64,000 nt of DNA from Comamonas denitrificans (lineage in GTDB: Bacteria; Pseudomonadota; Gammaproteobacteria; Burkholderiales; Burkholderiaceae_C): contig NZ_JAFNME010000004.1 of the NCBI RefSeq assembly GCF_017368815.1, forward strand, positions 62,001 through 126,000. Direction: 5' to 3'. Within the stretch, counting starts at the first letter, position 1. Each line of letters opens with the position of its first letter. This document shows positions 1 to 7,536 of this stretch, in pieces. The translations under genes and the position numbers were made by a program. Below the pieces are notes generated by a model, which saw nothing but the letters and a program-made list of their open reading frames with translations, did not search any database and was not told the origin of the DNA.

Positions 1-735
1 ATCCAGCCCCTCGCGCAGCTGGCGGCCAAATTTTTGGTTCATCACATCGTTGCTCAGGTAGGTGATGTGGCCAATCATGCGGGCAATGCGCAGCCCCCGC
101 GCCGGCACCACGCCATGCTGGTAGAAGTGGCCGCCGTGAAAATCCGGGTCGGTGACGATGGCCCGGCGCGCCACCTCGTTGAAGGCGATGTTCTCGGCCG
201 TCAGATTGGGCGCACTGGCCACCACCACGGCGTGGCGCATGCGCTCGGGGTACTGCAGCGTCCACGACTGCGCCTGCATGCCGCCCAGGCTGCCGCCCAG
301 CACCGCGGCCAGTTGCCCGATGCCCAGGCGGTCAAGCAGCCGGGCCTGGGCATTGACCCAGTCTTCTACCGTTACCACCGGAAAATCGGCACCGTACACC
401 GTGCCGGTGTCGGGGTTGATGTCTTTGGGCCCGGTGGAGCCAAAGCACGAGCCCAGGTTGTTCACACCAATAACGAAAAATTTGTTCGTATCCACGCTCT
501 TGCCCGGGCCGATCATGTTGTCCCACCAGCCCTCGCTTTTCTCCTCATTGGGGTACACCCCGGCAACGTGGTGCGAGGCGTTCAGGGCGTGGCAGACCAG
601 CACGGCATTGGATTTGTCCGCGTTGAGCTGGCCGTAGGTTTCGTACACCAACTGGTAATCCCGAATGCTGGCCCCGCTTTGCAGCGGCAGCACCTCGGGG
701 AAGTGCATGGTTTGGGGGGTGGCGATCAAAGACAT
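1..735 (-). CDS. metX: Homoserine O-acyltransferase MetX (3' end cut by window edge)
   Basis: MetX activates the hydroxyl of L-homoserine with an acyl group (acetyl or succinyl), the first committed step of methionine synthesis, in the cytoplasm. The 245 codons visible here start [12 protein letters not shown] and run open through base 1, so roughly the last third of a usual 375-residue protein lies outside the window. It has the alpha/beta-hydrolase fold signature GGSLGGMQ with the expected nucleophile Ser149, the [12 protein letters not shown] segment of the active-site pocket and the conserved [11 protein letters not shown] stretch. The catalytic Asp and His would be in the missing part. 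The chosen ATG has no Shine-Dalgarno sequence; it follows directly on the U-tract of a terminator, but the N-terminus matches the usual start of the family in this bacterial group. Acyl donor specificity (acetyl versus succinyl) cannot be decided from this part. Confidence 0.95.
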   Translation of the reverse strand, partial: MSLIATPQTMHFPEVLPLQSGASIRDYQLVYETYGQLNADKSNAVLVCHALNASHHVAGVYPNEEKSEGWWDNMIGPGKSVDTNKFFVIGVNNLGSCFGSTGPKDINPDTGTVYGADFPVVTVEDWVNAQARLLDRLGIGQLAAVLGGSLGGMQAQSWTLQYPERMRHAVVVASAPNLTAENIAFNEVARRAIVTDPDFHGGHFYQHGVVPARGLRIARMIGHITYLSNDVMNQKFGRQLREGLD

Positions 736-769
736 AAAAAAACCCGGCATCGCTAAAAACGAGGCCGGG
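736..769 (-). terminator. Intrinsic terminator between SAM-II riboswitch and metX
   Basis: On the minus strand a stem CCCGGC/GCCGGG, continued by TCG/CGA beyond one mismatch, is followed by seven U residues that run straight into the metX ATG. Lying between the riboswitch and the gene, it looks like the expression platform of a transcription-attenuation switch rather than the end of another gene. Confidence 0.8.
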
Positions 770-795
770 GCGAAGGAAAAGAAAACATCGCGTCG

Positions 796-853
796 GACGG
801 GTCTTTAGCGGAATTTATAAAGCGCCCGCAAGCTGGTGCAAATCGGCGCGACT
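796..853 (-). promoter_or_regulatory. SAM-II (SAM-alpha) riboswitch upstream of metX
   Basis: Reading the minus strand from 851: GCGCC, then GATTTG, a short loop, GCTTGC, then GGCGC closing the P1 stem, a TTTATAAA joint and the GCTAAA box at 802-812. This is the order and spacing of the conserved SAM-II elements, a pseudoknotted aptamer that binds S-adenosylmethionine and represses methionine genes. It lies about 60 nt upstream of metX with a terminator between. The identification rests on the conserved blocks and the P1 pairing; the pseudoknot helix was not modelled. Confidence 0.88.
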
Positions 854-877
854 AGCTAGTAAAAACTAGGCGGGCCA

Positions 878-1450
878 TCATACTCCAAGCACCGGCGCCA
901 GCAAGGCCAGCGCCCCTAACACGGCAAAAATCGCGGCCGAGATGCCATGCACCAGCCGCAGCGGCACCCGGCGCACCAGCTTGTGGCCCAGCCACACCAC
1001 CGGCGCATTGGCCAGCAGCATGCCCAGCGTGGTGCCGATGACGACCCACACAAAGGCTTGGTACTGCGCAGCCAGCATGACGGTGGCCACCTGGGTTTTA
1101 TCGCCCATCTCGGCCAGGAAAAACGCCACCGTGGTGGTCAGCAGCACGCCCCAGCCGGGGTGCTCTTTGATGCCCGCATCGTCCAGTTTGTCGGGCACCA
1201 GCATCCATAGCGCCATGGCGATGAACGACAGGCCCAGCACCCAGCGCAGCATGTCTGGCCCCAGCCATTGCGTTATCCATACGCCCACGGCCCCGGCCAG
1301 GGCGTGGTTGGCCACGGTGGCGATCAAAATCCCCGCCACGATGGGCCACGGTTTTTGAAAGCGCGCGGCCAGCACCAGCGCCAGCAGCTGGGTTTTATCG
1401 CCCATCTCGGCCAGCGCCACAATCATTGTTGAAATAAGCAAAGCATCCAT
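878..1450 (-). CDS. UPF0016 (GDT1/TMEM165 family) membrane cation transporter
   Basis: A 190-residue integral membrane protein of the UPF0016 family, whose characterised bacterial members export manganese and whose eukaryotic relatives move Ca2+/Mn2+ with H+. The family hallmark E-x-G-D-K-T occurs twice, EMGDKT at residues 15-20 and again at 114-119, each inside a hydrophobic helix, so the protein is the usual tandem duplication of about six helices with the two acidic motifs facing the ion path. The ATG at 1450 (MDALLIS) gives the typical length; an ATG four codons upstream (MRALMDALL) is possible. It stands alone, divergent from the RNA-binding protein gene. Manganese export is inferred from the family; no manganese riboswitch (yybP-ykoY) was found upstream. 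Confidence 0.88.
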   Translation of the reverse strand: MDALLISTMIVALAEMGDKTQLLALVLAARFQKPWPIVAGILIATVANHALAGAVGVWITQWLGPDMLRWVLGLSFIAMALWMLVPDKLDDAGIKEHPGWGVLLTTTVAFFLAEMGDKTQVATVMLAAQYQAFVWVVIGTTLGMLLANAPVVWLGHKLVRRVPLRLVHGISAAIFAVLGALALLAPVLGV

Positions 1451-1745
1451 AAGGGCGCGCATTGTGCTTGCAGAAGCTGCAGCCTTGCTGGAAAGCACCC
1501 CAGACGCGCAAAAACACCTCCTAAAAAGCCTGCCTATCACCCAACGCCGCCGCCGGGCTAAACACAGGTGTTGTATAGAGCACGAATTACCCGAAAAAAC
1601 CTGCAGCAGCCTTGTGGATATCCTCGATAATGGCCGCGCTCTCGGCGTGCACGGGCACAAGAGCGAGTGCGTTTGCGTCTCTTGTCTTAGTGTGATTCTG
1701 GTCAGGACTCCATCGCGTTTCTTTTTTTCTTTCAGGAGTCCTGTC
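1451..1745. other. Intergenic region between divergent UPF0016 and RRM genes
   Basis: This 295-bp spacer must hold promoters for both neighbours, but no convincing -35/-10 pair is visible. The 5' leader of the RRM gene seems long and ends in a pyrimidine-rich run just before an AGGAG ribosome-binding site. Nothing in it looks like a gene; frames running into it from both sides are extensions without start signals. Confidence 0.5.
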
Positions 1746-2069
1746 ATGGGCAACAAACTTTACGTAGGCAACCTGCCCTACTCTTTCCGCGATCAAGATC
1801 TGGAACAGACCTTCAGCGCATTCGGTGCGGTGCAAAGCGCCAAAGTCATGATGGAGCGCGACACCGGCCGCTCCAAAGGTTTTGGCTTTGTGGAAATGGG
1901 CAGCGAAGCTGAAGCCCAAGCCGCCATCGAAGGCACCCACGGCCAAAACATGGGTGGCCGCGATCTGGTGGTGAACATCGCTCGCCCGATGGAGCCCCGT
2001 CCTCCCCGCAGCGGCGGCTTTGGCGGTGGCAACAACGGCGGCGGTTACAACCGTCGCAGCAGCTACTAA
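1746..2069 (+). CDS. Single-RRM RNA-binding protein with glycine-rich tail
   Basis: A 107-residue protein with one RNA recognition motif: RNP2 LYVGNL at residues 5-10 and RNP1 KGFGFVEM at 44-51, both complete with the aromatic residues that stack on RNA. The C-terminal 25 residues are Gly/Arg/Asn-rich (GGFGGGNNGGGYNRR) and probably give non-specific RNA affinity. Such small RRM proteins are common in beta-proteobacteria and cyanobacteria and are often linked to cold or stress responses; the actual targets are unknown. The ATG at 1746 follows AGGAG by 6 nt. A strong hairpin terminator ends the unit. The open frame continues far upstream, but with no start signal and no RRM-like sequence. Confidence 0.92.
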   Translation: MGNKLYVGNLPYSFRDQDLEQTFSAFGAVQSAKVMMERDTGRSKGFGFVEMGSEAEAQAAIEGTHGQNMGGRDLVVNIARPMEPRPPRSGGFGGGNNGGGYNRRSSY

Positions 2070-2105
2070 GCACGCGCTGTAGATTGCGCACCTGTTCGCA
2101 ATCTC

Positions 2106-2134
2106 AAAAAAAAGAGCCGCAAGGCTCTTTTTTT
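2106..2134 (+). terminator. Bidirectional intrinsic terminator after RRM gene
   Basis: Stem AAAAAGAGCC / GGCTCTTTTT with a GCAA tetraloop (2109-2132), flanked by A-runs on the left and T-runs on the right, so it can end the RRM transcript on the plus strand and the lptC operon on the minus strand. Confidence 0.85.
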
Positions 2135-2189
2135 ACGTCTGCTTTGTTACGTCTGGCCATCGCGCGACACGTTCGGCCAGCGGCCAAGG

Positions 2190-2786
2190 CTAGCGCGTGC
2201 GCTTTGGCGCTTCGATGTGCCCGCGCACCCGGCCTTGCAAGAGCGCCACTTGGCGGGCGTTGTCGTACTCCAGGCTGTCGCCGGTAAAGCGGCTGCCCCC
2301 CCGGGTGAGGGTCACCGGCAGGTGAGAGCGCAGGCGCTCCAGCTGAGGCCAGGCATGTAAAAATTCTCCTTCCAGCACCATGGGCGGCTTGCCATTGGGG
2401 TAGTGGCGCTCCACCTTGGCAGTGCCCCACAGCTGCACTTCAGAGGCATCGCTGTTGCTAATGCCGCGCTGGGCCGAGGTGGTGGTGAGCACGCCCTGCG
2501 CCCCTTGGCTGCGGGTGCGCACTTGGTCAATTTCTAAAATATCGGCCTGCAAATAATGCCGCGCTTGCTGGCCCCAAATCTGGCTGGTCAAGTGCCCGTC
2601 AGCGGCAAATTGTTGGGTGGAAAAATCTTCCACCGTGTAGTCTTGTTGGTTTTCGGGCAGCGCCACCGCTTGGGCCGCCAGGGGGCGGGGGGCGGAGCGC
2701 ACCAGCCACCAGCTGCCCAGGGCCAGCAGCCCCATCAATACGATGGGCAGGTACAAACTCAGCCGGTCGGACAGGGTGGTTTTCAT
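2190..2786 (-). CDS. lptC: LPS export periplasmic bridge protein LptC
   Basis: A 198-residue protein of the LptC family, which takes lipopolysaccharide from the inner-membrane LptBFG ABC transporter and hands it to periplasmic LptA. An N-terminal membrane anchor (about residues 10-30, LSLYLPIVLMGLLALGSWWLV) is followed by the periplasmic beta-jellyroll with typical elements such as PENQQDYTVEDFSTQQFAADG and FTGDSLEYDNARQVALLQGRVRG. It is the last gene of the operon and its ATG overlaps the kdsC stop codon by four bases (ATGA), a sign of translational coupling. lptA and lptB, often next in line, do not follow; a terminator does. Confidence 0.93.
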   Translation of the reverse strand: MKTTLSDRLSLYLPIVLMGLLALGSWWLVRSAPRPLAAQAVALPENQQDYTVEDFSTQQFAADGHLTSQIWGQQARHYLQADILEIDQVRTRSQGAQGVLTTTSAQRGISNSDASEVQLWGTAKVERHYPNGKPPMVLEGEFLHAWPQLERLRSHLPVTLTRGGSRFTGDSLEYDNARQVALLQGRVRGHIEAPKRTR

Positions 2787-3343
2787 GGCAAATACTGCTC
2801 CAGCAAACGGCGGTACTGGCCGCTGGCCATCAGCAGCAGATCGCACAGCTGGCGCACGGCCCCTTGGCCGCCGGCAAAGTCACTGACCCAATCGGCCAGC
2901 GCCAGGTTTTCCGGATGGGCGTTGGCCGGGGCGCAGGCCAGGGCGCAGTGGCGCAGCATGGGCAGGTCGGGCCAATCGTCGCCCATGGCGGCCGCTTGCG
3001 ACCAATCCAGGCCCAGGGTGTTCAAAATTTGCTGGGCGGCGGGCAATTTATCCTCGGTGCCAAAAATGGCGTGGCGCACGCCCAATTGCTGCAGGCGCAG
3101 GCGCAGTGGAGCGCTGTCCCGCCCCGTGACGACCGCGGGGGTAATGCCCGCTTGCTGCAGCAGTTTGATGCCATGGCCATCCAGGGTGTGAAAGCGCTTG
3201 AGGGATTCGCCCGCTTCACTGAAATACAAACCGCCATCGGTGAGCACCCCATCGACATCGAAAAACACCACGCGCACCGGCTGGGCTTGTAAGAGCAGTT
3301 CCGGGGGAAAGTGCAGGGCGGGGGCTGTGTAGTTTTTAGGCAT
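2783..3343 (-). CDS. kdsC: 3-deoxy-D-manno-octulosonate 8-phosphate phosphatase KdsC
   Basis: A HAD-superfamily phosphatase of 186 residues that hydrolyses KDO-8-phosphate to KDO, the sugar linking lipid A to the core of lipopolysaccharide. Motif I is DVDGVLTDG at residues 29-37 (nucleophile Asp29, acid/base Asp31), TGR follows as motif II and MGDDWPDLPML is motif III/IV with the Mg2+-binding aspartates. Like other C0-type HAD enzymes it lacks a cap domain and would work as a tetramer. It sits between kdsD (11 bp apart) and lptC (4-bp overlap), the standard KDO operon. Confidence 0.95.
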   Translation of the reverse strand: MPKNYTAPALHFPPELLLQAQPVRVVFFDVDGVLTDGGLYFSEAGESLKRFHTLDGHGIKLLQQAGITPAVVTGRDSAPLRLRLQQLGVRHAIFGTEDKLPAAQQILNTLGLDWSQAAAMGDDWPDLPMLRHCALACAPANAHPENLALADWVSDFAGGQGAVRQLCDLLLMASGQYRRLLEQYLP

Positions 3344-3354
3344 AGAGCGGGGGG

Positions 3355-4356
3355 TTAAATAACTTTGGCCAGCATCAGGTCACGGATATGCACCAGGCCG
3401 ACCAAGGTGTTGGCGCCATCGACCACGACCACGCTGGTAATGCCGTGCTGCTCCATCATTTGGGCAGCTTGGGTGGCCAGCACATGCGGGGCAATGGTGC
3501 GCGGGCGCGGGTGCATTAAATCCTGGGCGCTGGCCTGGCGCAAATCGGCCCCTTGCTCCAGACGGCGGCGCAAGTCCCCGTCGGTAAAAATACCCAGCAC
3601 TTGGTTGTTGGCATCGACGATGATGGCCGCCCCCAGGTTTTTGGCGCTCATTTCGCGCATGAGGGTAAAAAAATCGTCGTGCGCCTGCACCCGAGGCAGT
3701 TCGCTGCCGCTGCGCATGACATCGCGCACATGGGTCAGCAGCCGCCGGCCCAGCGAGCCGCCGGGGTGGGAGCGGGCAAAGTCCTCGGCCTGAAAGCCCC
3801 GGGCATCGAGCAAGGCCGTGGCCAGGGCATCGCCCAGGGCCAGTTGCACGGTGGTGCTGGCCGTGGGGGCCAGGTTGAGCGGACAGGCTTCGCGCTCGAC
3901 GCTGGTGTCCAGCACCCAATCGGCGTGCTGGGCCAAAGTGGACTGGAGGTTGCCCGTCATGGCGGCCACGCGCACGCCCTGGCGTTTGAGCACGGGCAGC
4001 AGGTCGGTGATTTCATGGCTCTCGCCGCTATTGGACAGGGCCAGCACCAAATCGCTGCCACGCACCATGCCCAGGTCGCCATGGCTGGCCTCGGCCGGAT
4101 GCACAAAAAAAGCGGGCGTACCGGTGGAGGCCAGCGTGGCGGCAATCTTGTGCCCCACATGGCCGCTTTTGCCCATGCCCATGACGATGACCCGCCCGCG
4201 CAGCGCCAAAATGGCCTGCACCACCGCGACGAAGGGTTCGTCCAAGCGCTCGGCCAGTGCGTGCAGCGAGGCAATTTCAATGTGCAAAGTAGCGCGGGCC
4301 GTGGCCAGCGCTTGGGAGCCGTTCACGTGCGGGATAGGGGAGGTGCCATCAGTCAT
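3355..4356 (-). CDS. kdsD: Arabinose-5-phosphate isomerase KdsD
   Basis: First gene of the KDO operon: 333 residues, converting ribulose-5-phosphate to arabinose-5-phosphate, the precursor of KDO. The N-terminal SIS sugar-isomerase domain holds GMGKSGHVGHK (residues 60-70) and FFVHPAEASHGDLGM, with the conserved His/Glu residues of the family. Two CBS domains fill the C-terminal third, from about residue 210 (RDVMRSG and DLMHPRPRTIA mark the two repeats). Length and order match experimentally known KdsD proteins. It is divergent from apt with an 86-bp spacer. Confidence 0.95.
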   Translation of the reverse strand: MTDGTSPIPHVNGSQALATARATLHIEIASLHALAERLDEPFVAVVQAILALRGRVIVMGMGKSGHVGHKIAATLASTGTPAFFVHPAEASHGDLGMVRGSDLVLALSNSGESHEITDLLPVLKRQGVRVAAMTGNLQSTLAQHADWVLDTSVEREACPLNLAPTASTTVQLALGDALATALLDARGFQAEDFARSHPGGSLGRRLLTHVRDVMRSGSELPRVQAHDDFFTLMREMSAKNLGAAIIVDANNQVLGIFTDGDLRRRLEQGADLRQASAQDLMHPRPRTIAPHVLATQAAQMMEQHGITSVVVVDGANTLVGLVHIRDLMLAKVI

Positions 4357-4442
4357 AGGCGGCGATTTTAGGCGGTGGGCGGCTACACTCGCAGCCGCTT
4401 CTTTGTTCTGCGCTTTTGCGCACCCAACCCAACGCCAGCCCT

Positions 4443-5000
4443 ATGCATTCCTCTAGCGTCCACGACTATTTGCGCGAACACATTCGCACCGTTCCCAACT
4501 GGCCCGCGCCGGGGGTGCAGTTTCGGGACATCACCCCGCTGCTGCAAGACCCGAAAGTGTTTCGGGTGCTGATTGATGCCTTTGTCCACCGCTACATGGA
4601 CAAAGCCATGCGCCCCGATGTGGTGGCCGGGCTGGATGCGCGCGGCTTCATCATCGGCTCGGTCATCGCCTACGAACTGGGCGTGGGCTTTGTGCCGATC
4701 CGCAAAAAAGGCAAGCTGCCCTTCACCACGGTGGAGGAGACCTATGAACTTGAATACGGCAGCGCCACCGTCGAGCTGCACACCGATGCCGTGCGGCCGG
4801 GCGACAAGGTGCTGCTCATCGACGACCTGATTGCCACCGGCGGCACCATGATGGCGGGCAAAAAACTGCTGGAAAAATTGGGCGCTACCGTCATGGAAGG
4901 GGCCGCGATTGTGGATTTGCCCGAATTGGGCGGCTCCACACTGCTGCAAACCGTGGGGCAGCTGCCGCTGTTCACCTTGGTGGACTTTGCCGGGCACTGA
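4443..5000 (+). CDS. apt: Adenine phosphoribosyltransferase
   Basis: Purine salvage enzyme of 185 residues making AMP from adenine and PRPP. The PRPP-binding loop [12 protein letters not shown] is at residues 124-135, and the N-terminal FRDITPLL and GLDARGFI segments are those of Apt. ATG at 4443 is preferred; an upstream in-frame TTG would add nine residues (RTQPNASP) with no homology. No strong ribosome-binding site is visible. It converges with glcF; the 21-bp junction holds a shortened copy of a small dispersed repeat (see findings). Confidence 0.94.
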   Translation: MHSSSVHDYLREHIRTVPNWPAPGVQFRDITPLLQDPKVFRVLIDAFVHRYMDKAMRPDVVAGLDARGFIIGSVIAYELGVGFVPIRKKGKLPFTTVEETYELEYGSATVELHTDAVRPGDKVLLIDDLIATGGTMMAGKKLLEKLGATVMEGAAIVDLPELGGSTLLQTVGQLPLFTLVDFAGH

Positions 5001-5006
5001 GGGCGT

Positions 5007-5025
5007 GGCCTGAGTACGTTCTTAG
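5007..5025. repeat. Truncated copy of small dispersed repeat at apt/glcF junction
   Basis: GGCCTGAG followed by T and ACGTTCTTAG. It equals the copy at 53171-53196 minus an internal block of about nine bases (ATCGTGAAC). It lies between the 3' ends of apt and glcF, and its TTA is the glcF stop codon on the minus strand. Confidence 0.55.
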
Positions 5026-6275
5026 CGTGCCAGCGCCTCGTCCAGCACCTCCACCCAGTGCCGCACCGGGATGCTGGTGCCGGCCTGCAGGTGGCTGATG
5101 CAGCCAATGTTGGCCGAGAGGATGGCCGCTGGCGGGCTGTCGTCGGTAAAGGCTTCGCCCAAAGCGCCCAGCTTGCGCTGGCGCAGTTGCTGTGAGATGT
5201 CGGCCTGCAGCACGGAATAGGTGCCGGCCGAGCCGCAGCACAGGTGCGCTTCGGTGCGCGCGGTTTTTAGGGTAAAGCCCAGTTTGCTCAGGTTGGCTTC
5301 CACCACGCCTTTGAGTTTTTGCCCGTGCTGCAAGGTGCAGGGCGGGTGGTAGGCCATGGCCGCTGGCGGTAGCTGGGCCTTGCCGGCGAGCTTGTCCACC
5401 AGCTCCGGCAGCAGGTCGGGCAAAAGCTGCGCCAGGTCACGCGCCAGGGCGCTGATGCGGGCGGCTTTGTCGGCGTACTGCGCATCCAGGCGCAGGGCGT
5501 GGCCGTAGTCTTTGATCATCACGCCGCAGCCGCTGGCGTTGCTCACAATGGCTTCAACCTCACCGGCTTGCACGGCCGGCCACCAGGCATCGATGTTGGC
5601 CCGCATCTGGTCTTTGCCGCCTTCTTGGTCGTTCAGGTGGAATTTCACCGCGCCGCAGCACACGGCCTGGTCGATGACCACGGTCTGGATGCCCACGGCA
5701 TCCAGCACCCGGGCGGTGGCGTAGTTGATGTTGGGCAGCATCGCCGGTTGCACGCAACCGGCCAGCAGCAGCACCTTGCGCGGGTGCTCCTGCGCCGGCC
5801 AAGTGCCGTGTTCGCTTTTGGCGGGCACCTTGGCGCGGATGCCCTCGGGCAGCAGGCTGCGCACGGCCTGGCCCAGCTTCATCGCCGGGGCAAACAGGGG
5901 CGAGCTCAGGCCCTCTTTCAGCGCCCAGCGCTGCAGGCGTTCGCCCAGGGGGCGCTGCACCTTGGCATCGACCACTTTGCGGCCAATGTCGATCAGGCGG
6001 CCATATTGCACGCCGCTGGGGCAGGTGGTTTCGCAGTTCAGGCAGGTCAGGCAGCGGTCCAGGTGCAGCTGGGTGGCACGGGTGGGCGCGGTGCCTTCCA
6101 TGACTTGTTTGATGAGGTAGATGCGCCCGCGCGGGCCGTCCAGCTCATCGCCCAGGGTTTGGTAGGTGGGGCAGGTGGCGGTGCAAAAACCGCAGTGCAC
6201 GCATTTGCGCAGGATGGCTTCGGCCTCGAGGCCGTCGGGGGTGCCTTGAAATTCAGGGGCCAGATGGGTTTGCAT
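5022..6275 (-). CDS. glcF: Glycolate oxidase iron-sulfur subunit GlcF
   Basis: A 417-residue subunit of the membrane-associated glycolate oxidase (GlcDEF) that passes electrons from glycolate to the quinone pool, feeding glyoxylate metabolism. Two ferredoxin-like [4Fe-4S] motifs are intact: C25-x2-C-x2-C-x3-C35 (CVHCGFCTATCP) and C75-x2-C-x2-C-x3-C85 (CLTCLNCETTCP). Two CCG-type cysteine-rich domains follow, marked by GCVQPAMLPNIN...QAVCCGAV and YHPPCTLQHGQ...HLCCGSAGTY. It starts 10 bp after glcE. The FAD subunit GlcD is not in the window. Confidence 0.94.
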   Translation of the reverse strand: MQTHLAPEFQGTPDGLEAEAILRKCVHCGFCTATCPTYQTLGDELDGPRGRIYLIKQVMEGTAPTRATQLHLDRCLTCLNCETTCPSGVQYGRLIDIGRKVVDAKVQRPLGERLQRWALKEGLSSPLFAPAMKLGQAVRSLLPEGIRAKVPAKSEHGTWPAQEHPRKVLLLAGCVQPAMLPNINYATARVLDAVGIQTVVIDQAVCCGAVKFHLNDQEGGKDQMRANIDAWWPAVQAGEVEAIVSNASGCGVMIKDYGHALRLDAQYADKAARISALARDLAQLLPDLLPELVDKLAGKAQLPPAAMAYHPPCTLQHGQKLKGVVEANLSKLGFTLKTARTEAHLCCGSAGTYSVLQADISQQLRQRKLGALGEAFTDDSPPAAILSANIGCISHLQAGTSIPVRHWVEVLDEALAR

Positions 6276-6285
6276 GGTCGCTCCT

Positions 6286-7386
6286 TCAAAGGCCGGTGCG
6301 GCCAGGGTTCAACAGGCCGTGCGGATCAAATGCTTTTTTTAACTGAGCATGCACCGCTTGCAAAGTGGCACTTTGCGGGTTAAAGATCGGCCAATTGCTT
6401 AATTGATCAGCGCGTTCAGCTCTGAAAATAGTGGCGCTGCCCCCAGCGGCCTGGGCCGCTGCGGTGATGGCGCTGGCCATGGTGCGCGGGGCCTGCACCC
6501 AGCGCTGGGCTCCGTGCCATTCGATCAGCGGTGCGGCAATACCCTCGGGCAGGGCCAGGGGGGCGGCAGTTTGCGGCAGCGACAGTCGCCACAGCGCATC
6601 GGCATCGCTGCGGGCGGCAAACCAGGGGTGCTGCTGCTCGCGCAGGCTGTGCCACAGGGCTGCGGCCTGGTCGTCGGGCAGGCGCTCGCCGCCCAGTTTT
6701 TGGCAGGCGGCCTGCACGGCGGCCTGGGCACCGCACAGGCGCAGCCACAGCTGGCCTTGTGCCCAGCAACTGGCGTTCAGCGGCAGGGGCTGGCCGCCCC
6801 AGCGGTTCAGTGCCTCCAGGGCCTGCGCCTCGTTCATGGCAAAGACCAAGGTGGCCTGCGCCGGGGCCACGGGCAGCACTTTCAAGCTCACCTCGGTGAT
6901 CACGCCCAGCGTGCCCCAGCTGCCGGCCATCAGGCGCGAGACATCGTAGCCCGCGACGTTTTTCATGACTTGGCCGCCGTAGCGCAGCAGTTCGCCCCGG
7001 CCGTTGATGATTTCCACGCCCAGCACGAAATCGCGCACCGCGCCGCTGCTGGCCCGCGCGGGGCCGGACCACCCGGCGGCCACCATGCCGCCCACGGTGG
7101 GCTGCTTGTCGCCCAGGGCAAAGTGCGGGGGCTCAAAGGCCAGGGCCTGGCCGGCTTGGGCCAAGGTGGCCTGCAGCTCCTGCAGCGGCGTGCCGGCGCG
7201 GGCGGTGACGACCAGCTCGGTCGGCTCGTAGCTGATGATGCCGCGCAGCGGGCGCAGCTCCAGGGGTGTGCCCTCCAGGGCCAGACCATGAAAATCTTTG
7301 CTGCCCCCGCCACACAGGCGCAAAGGGGTGGCATCGGCAGCAGCGGCGCGTACGCGCTCCAGAATGTTGTGCAAGGCGGTTTCCAT
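6286..7386 (-). CDS. glcE: Glycolate oxidase FAD-binding subunit GlcE
   Basis: A 366-residue protein with a PCMH-type FAD-binding domain, the second flavin-domain subunit of glycolate oxidase. Visible family features are LRLCGGGSKDF near the N-terminus, the pyrophosphate-binding stretch PTVGGMVAAGWSGP, and MKNVAGYDVSRLMAGSWGTLGVITEVSLKVLP. The protein is shorter than GlcD, as expected for GlcE. ATG at 7386 (METALHN) was chosen because the further upstream frame is Arg/Pro-rich and non-homologous. It is the first gene of a two-gene operon with glcF; normally glcD precedes it, but here the divergent comM does. Confidence 0.93.
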   Translation of the reverse strand: METALHNILERVRAAAADATPLRLCGGGSKDFHGLALEGTPLELRPLRGIISYEPTELVVTARAGTPLQELQATLAQAGQALAFEPPHFALGDKQPTVGGMVAAGWSGPARASSGAVRDFVLGVEIINGRGELLRYGGQVMKNVAGYDVSRLMAGSWGTLGVITEVSLKVLPVAPAQATLVFAMNEAQALEALNRWGGQPLPLNASCWAQGQLWLRLCGAQAAVQAACQKLGGERLPDDQAAALWHSLREQQHPWFAARSDADALWRLSLPQTAAPLALPEGIAAPLIEWHGAQRWVQAPRTMASAITAAAQAAGGSATIFRAERADQLSNWPIFNPQSATLQAVHAQLKKAFDPHGLLNPGRTGL

Positions 7387-7536
7387 AGCGGGCGATGGTA
7401 GCGGGCGGGCTGGGCGGCGGCTTGAATTTTTTGAACGCTGGCCATGAAGATGGCCGCCGGGTCTACGGGTCAATCCCCTTGGTGGGCCGCCAGGGGGGCA
7501 CTAGATTGGCCACTTTTGCACTGAGAAAGGCGGGCC

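Noticed and set aside
1451-1620. Manganese (yybP-ykoY) riboswitch upstream of the UPF0016 gene
   Set aside because: Expected for this family in many species, but the conserved GGGGAGUAG-type boxes are not found in the leader.
1464-1745. N-terminal extension of the RRM protein
   Set aside because: The frame is open upstream, but the RRM begins right at ATG 1746, which has a good ribosome-binding site; the extension looks like leader sequence.
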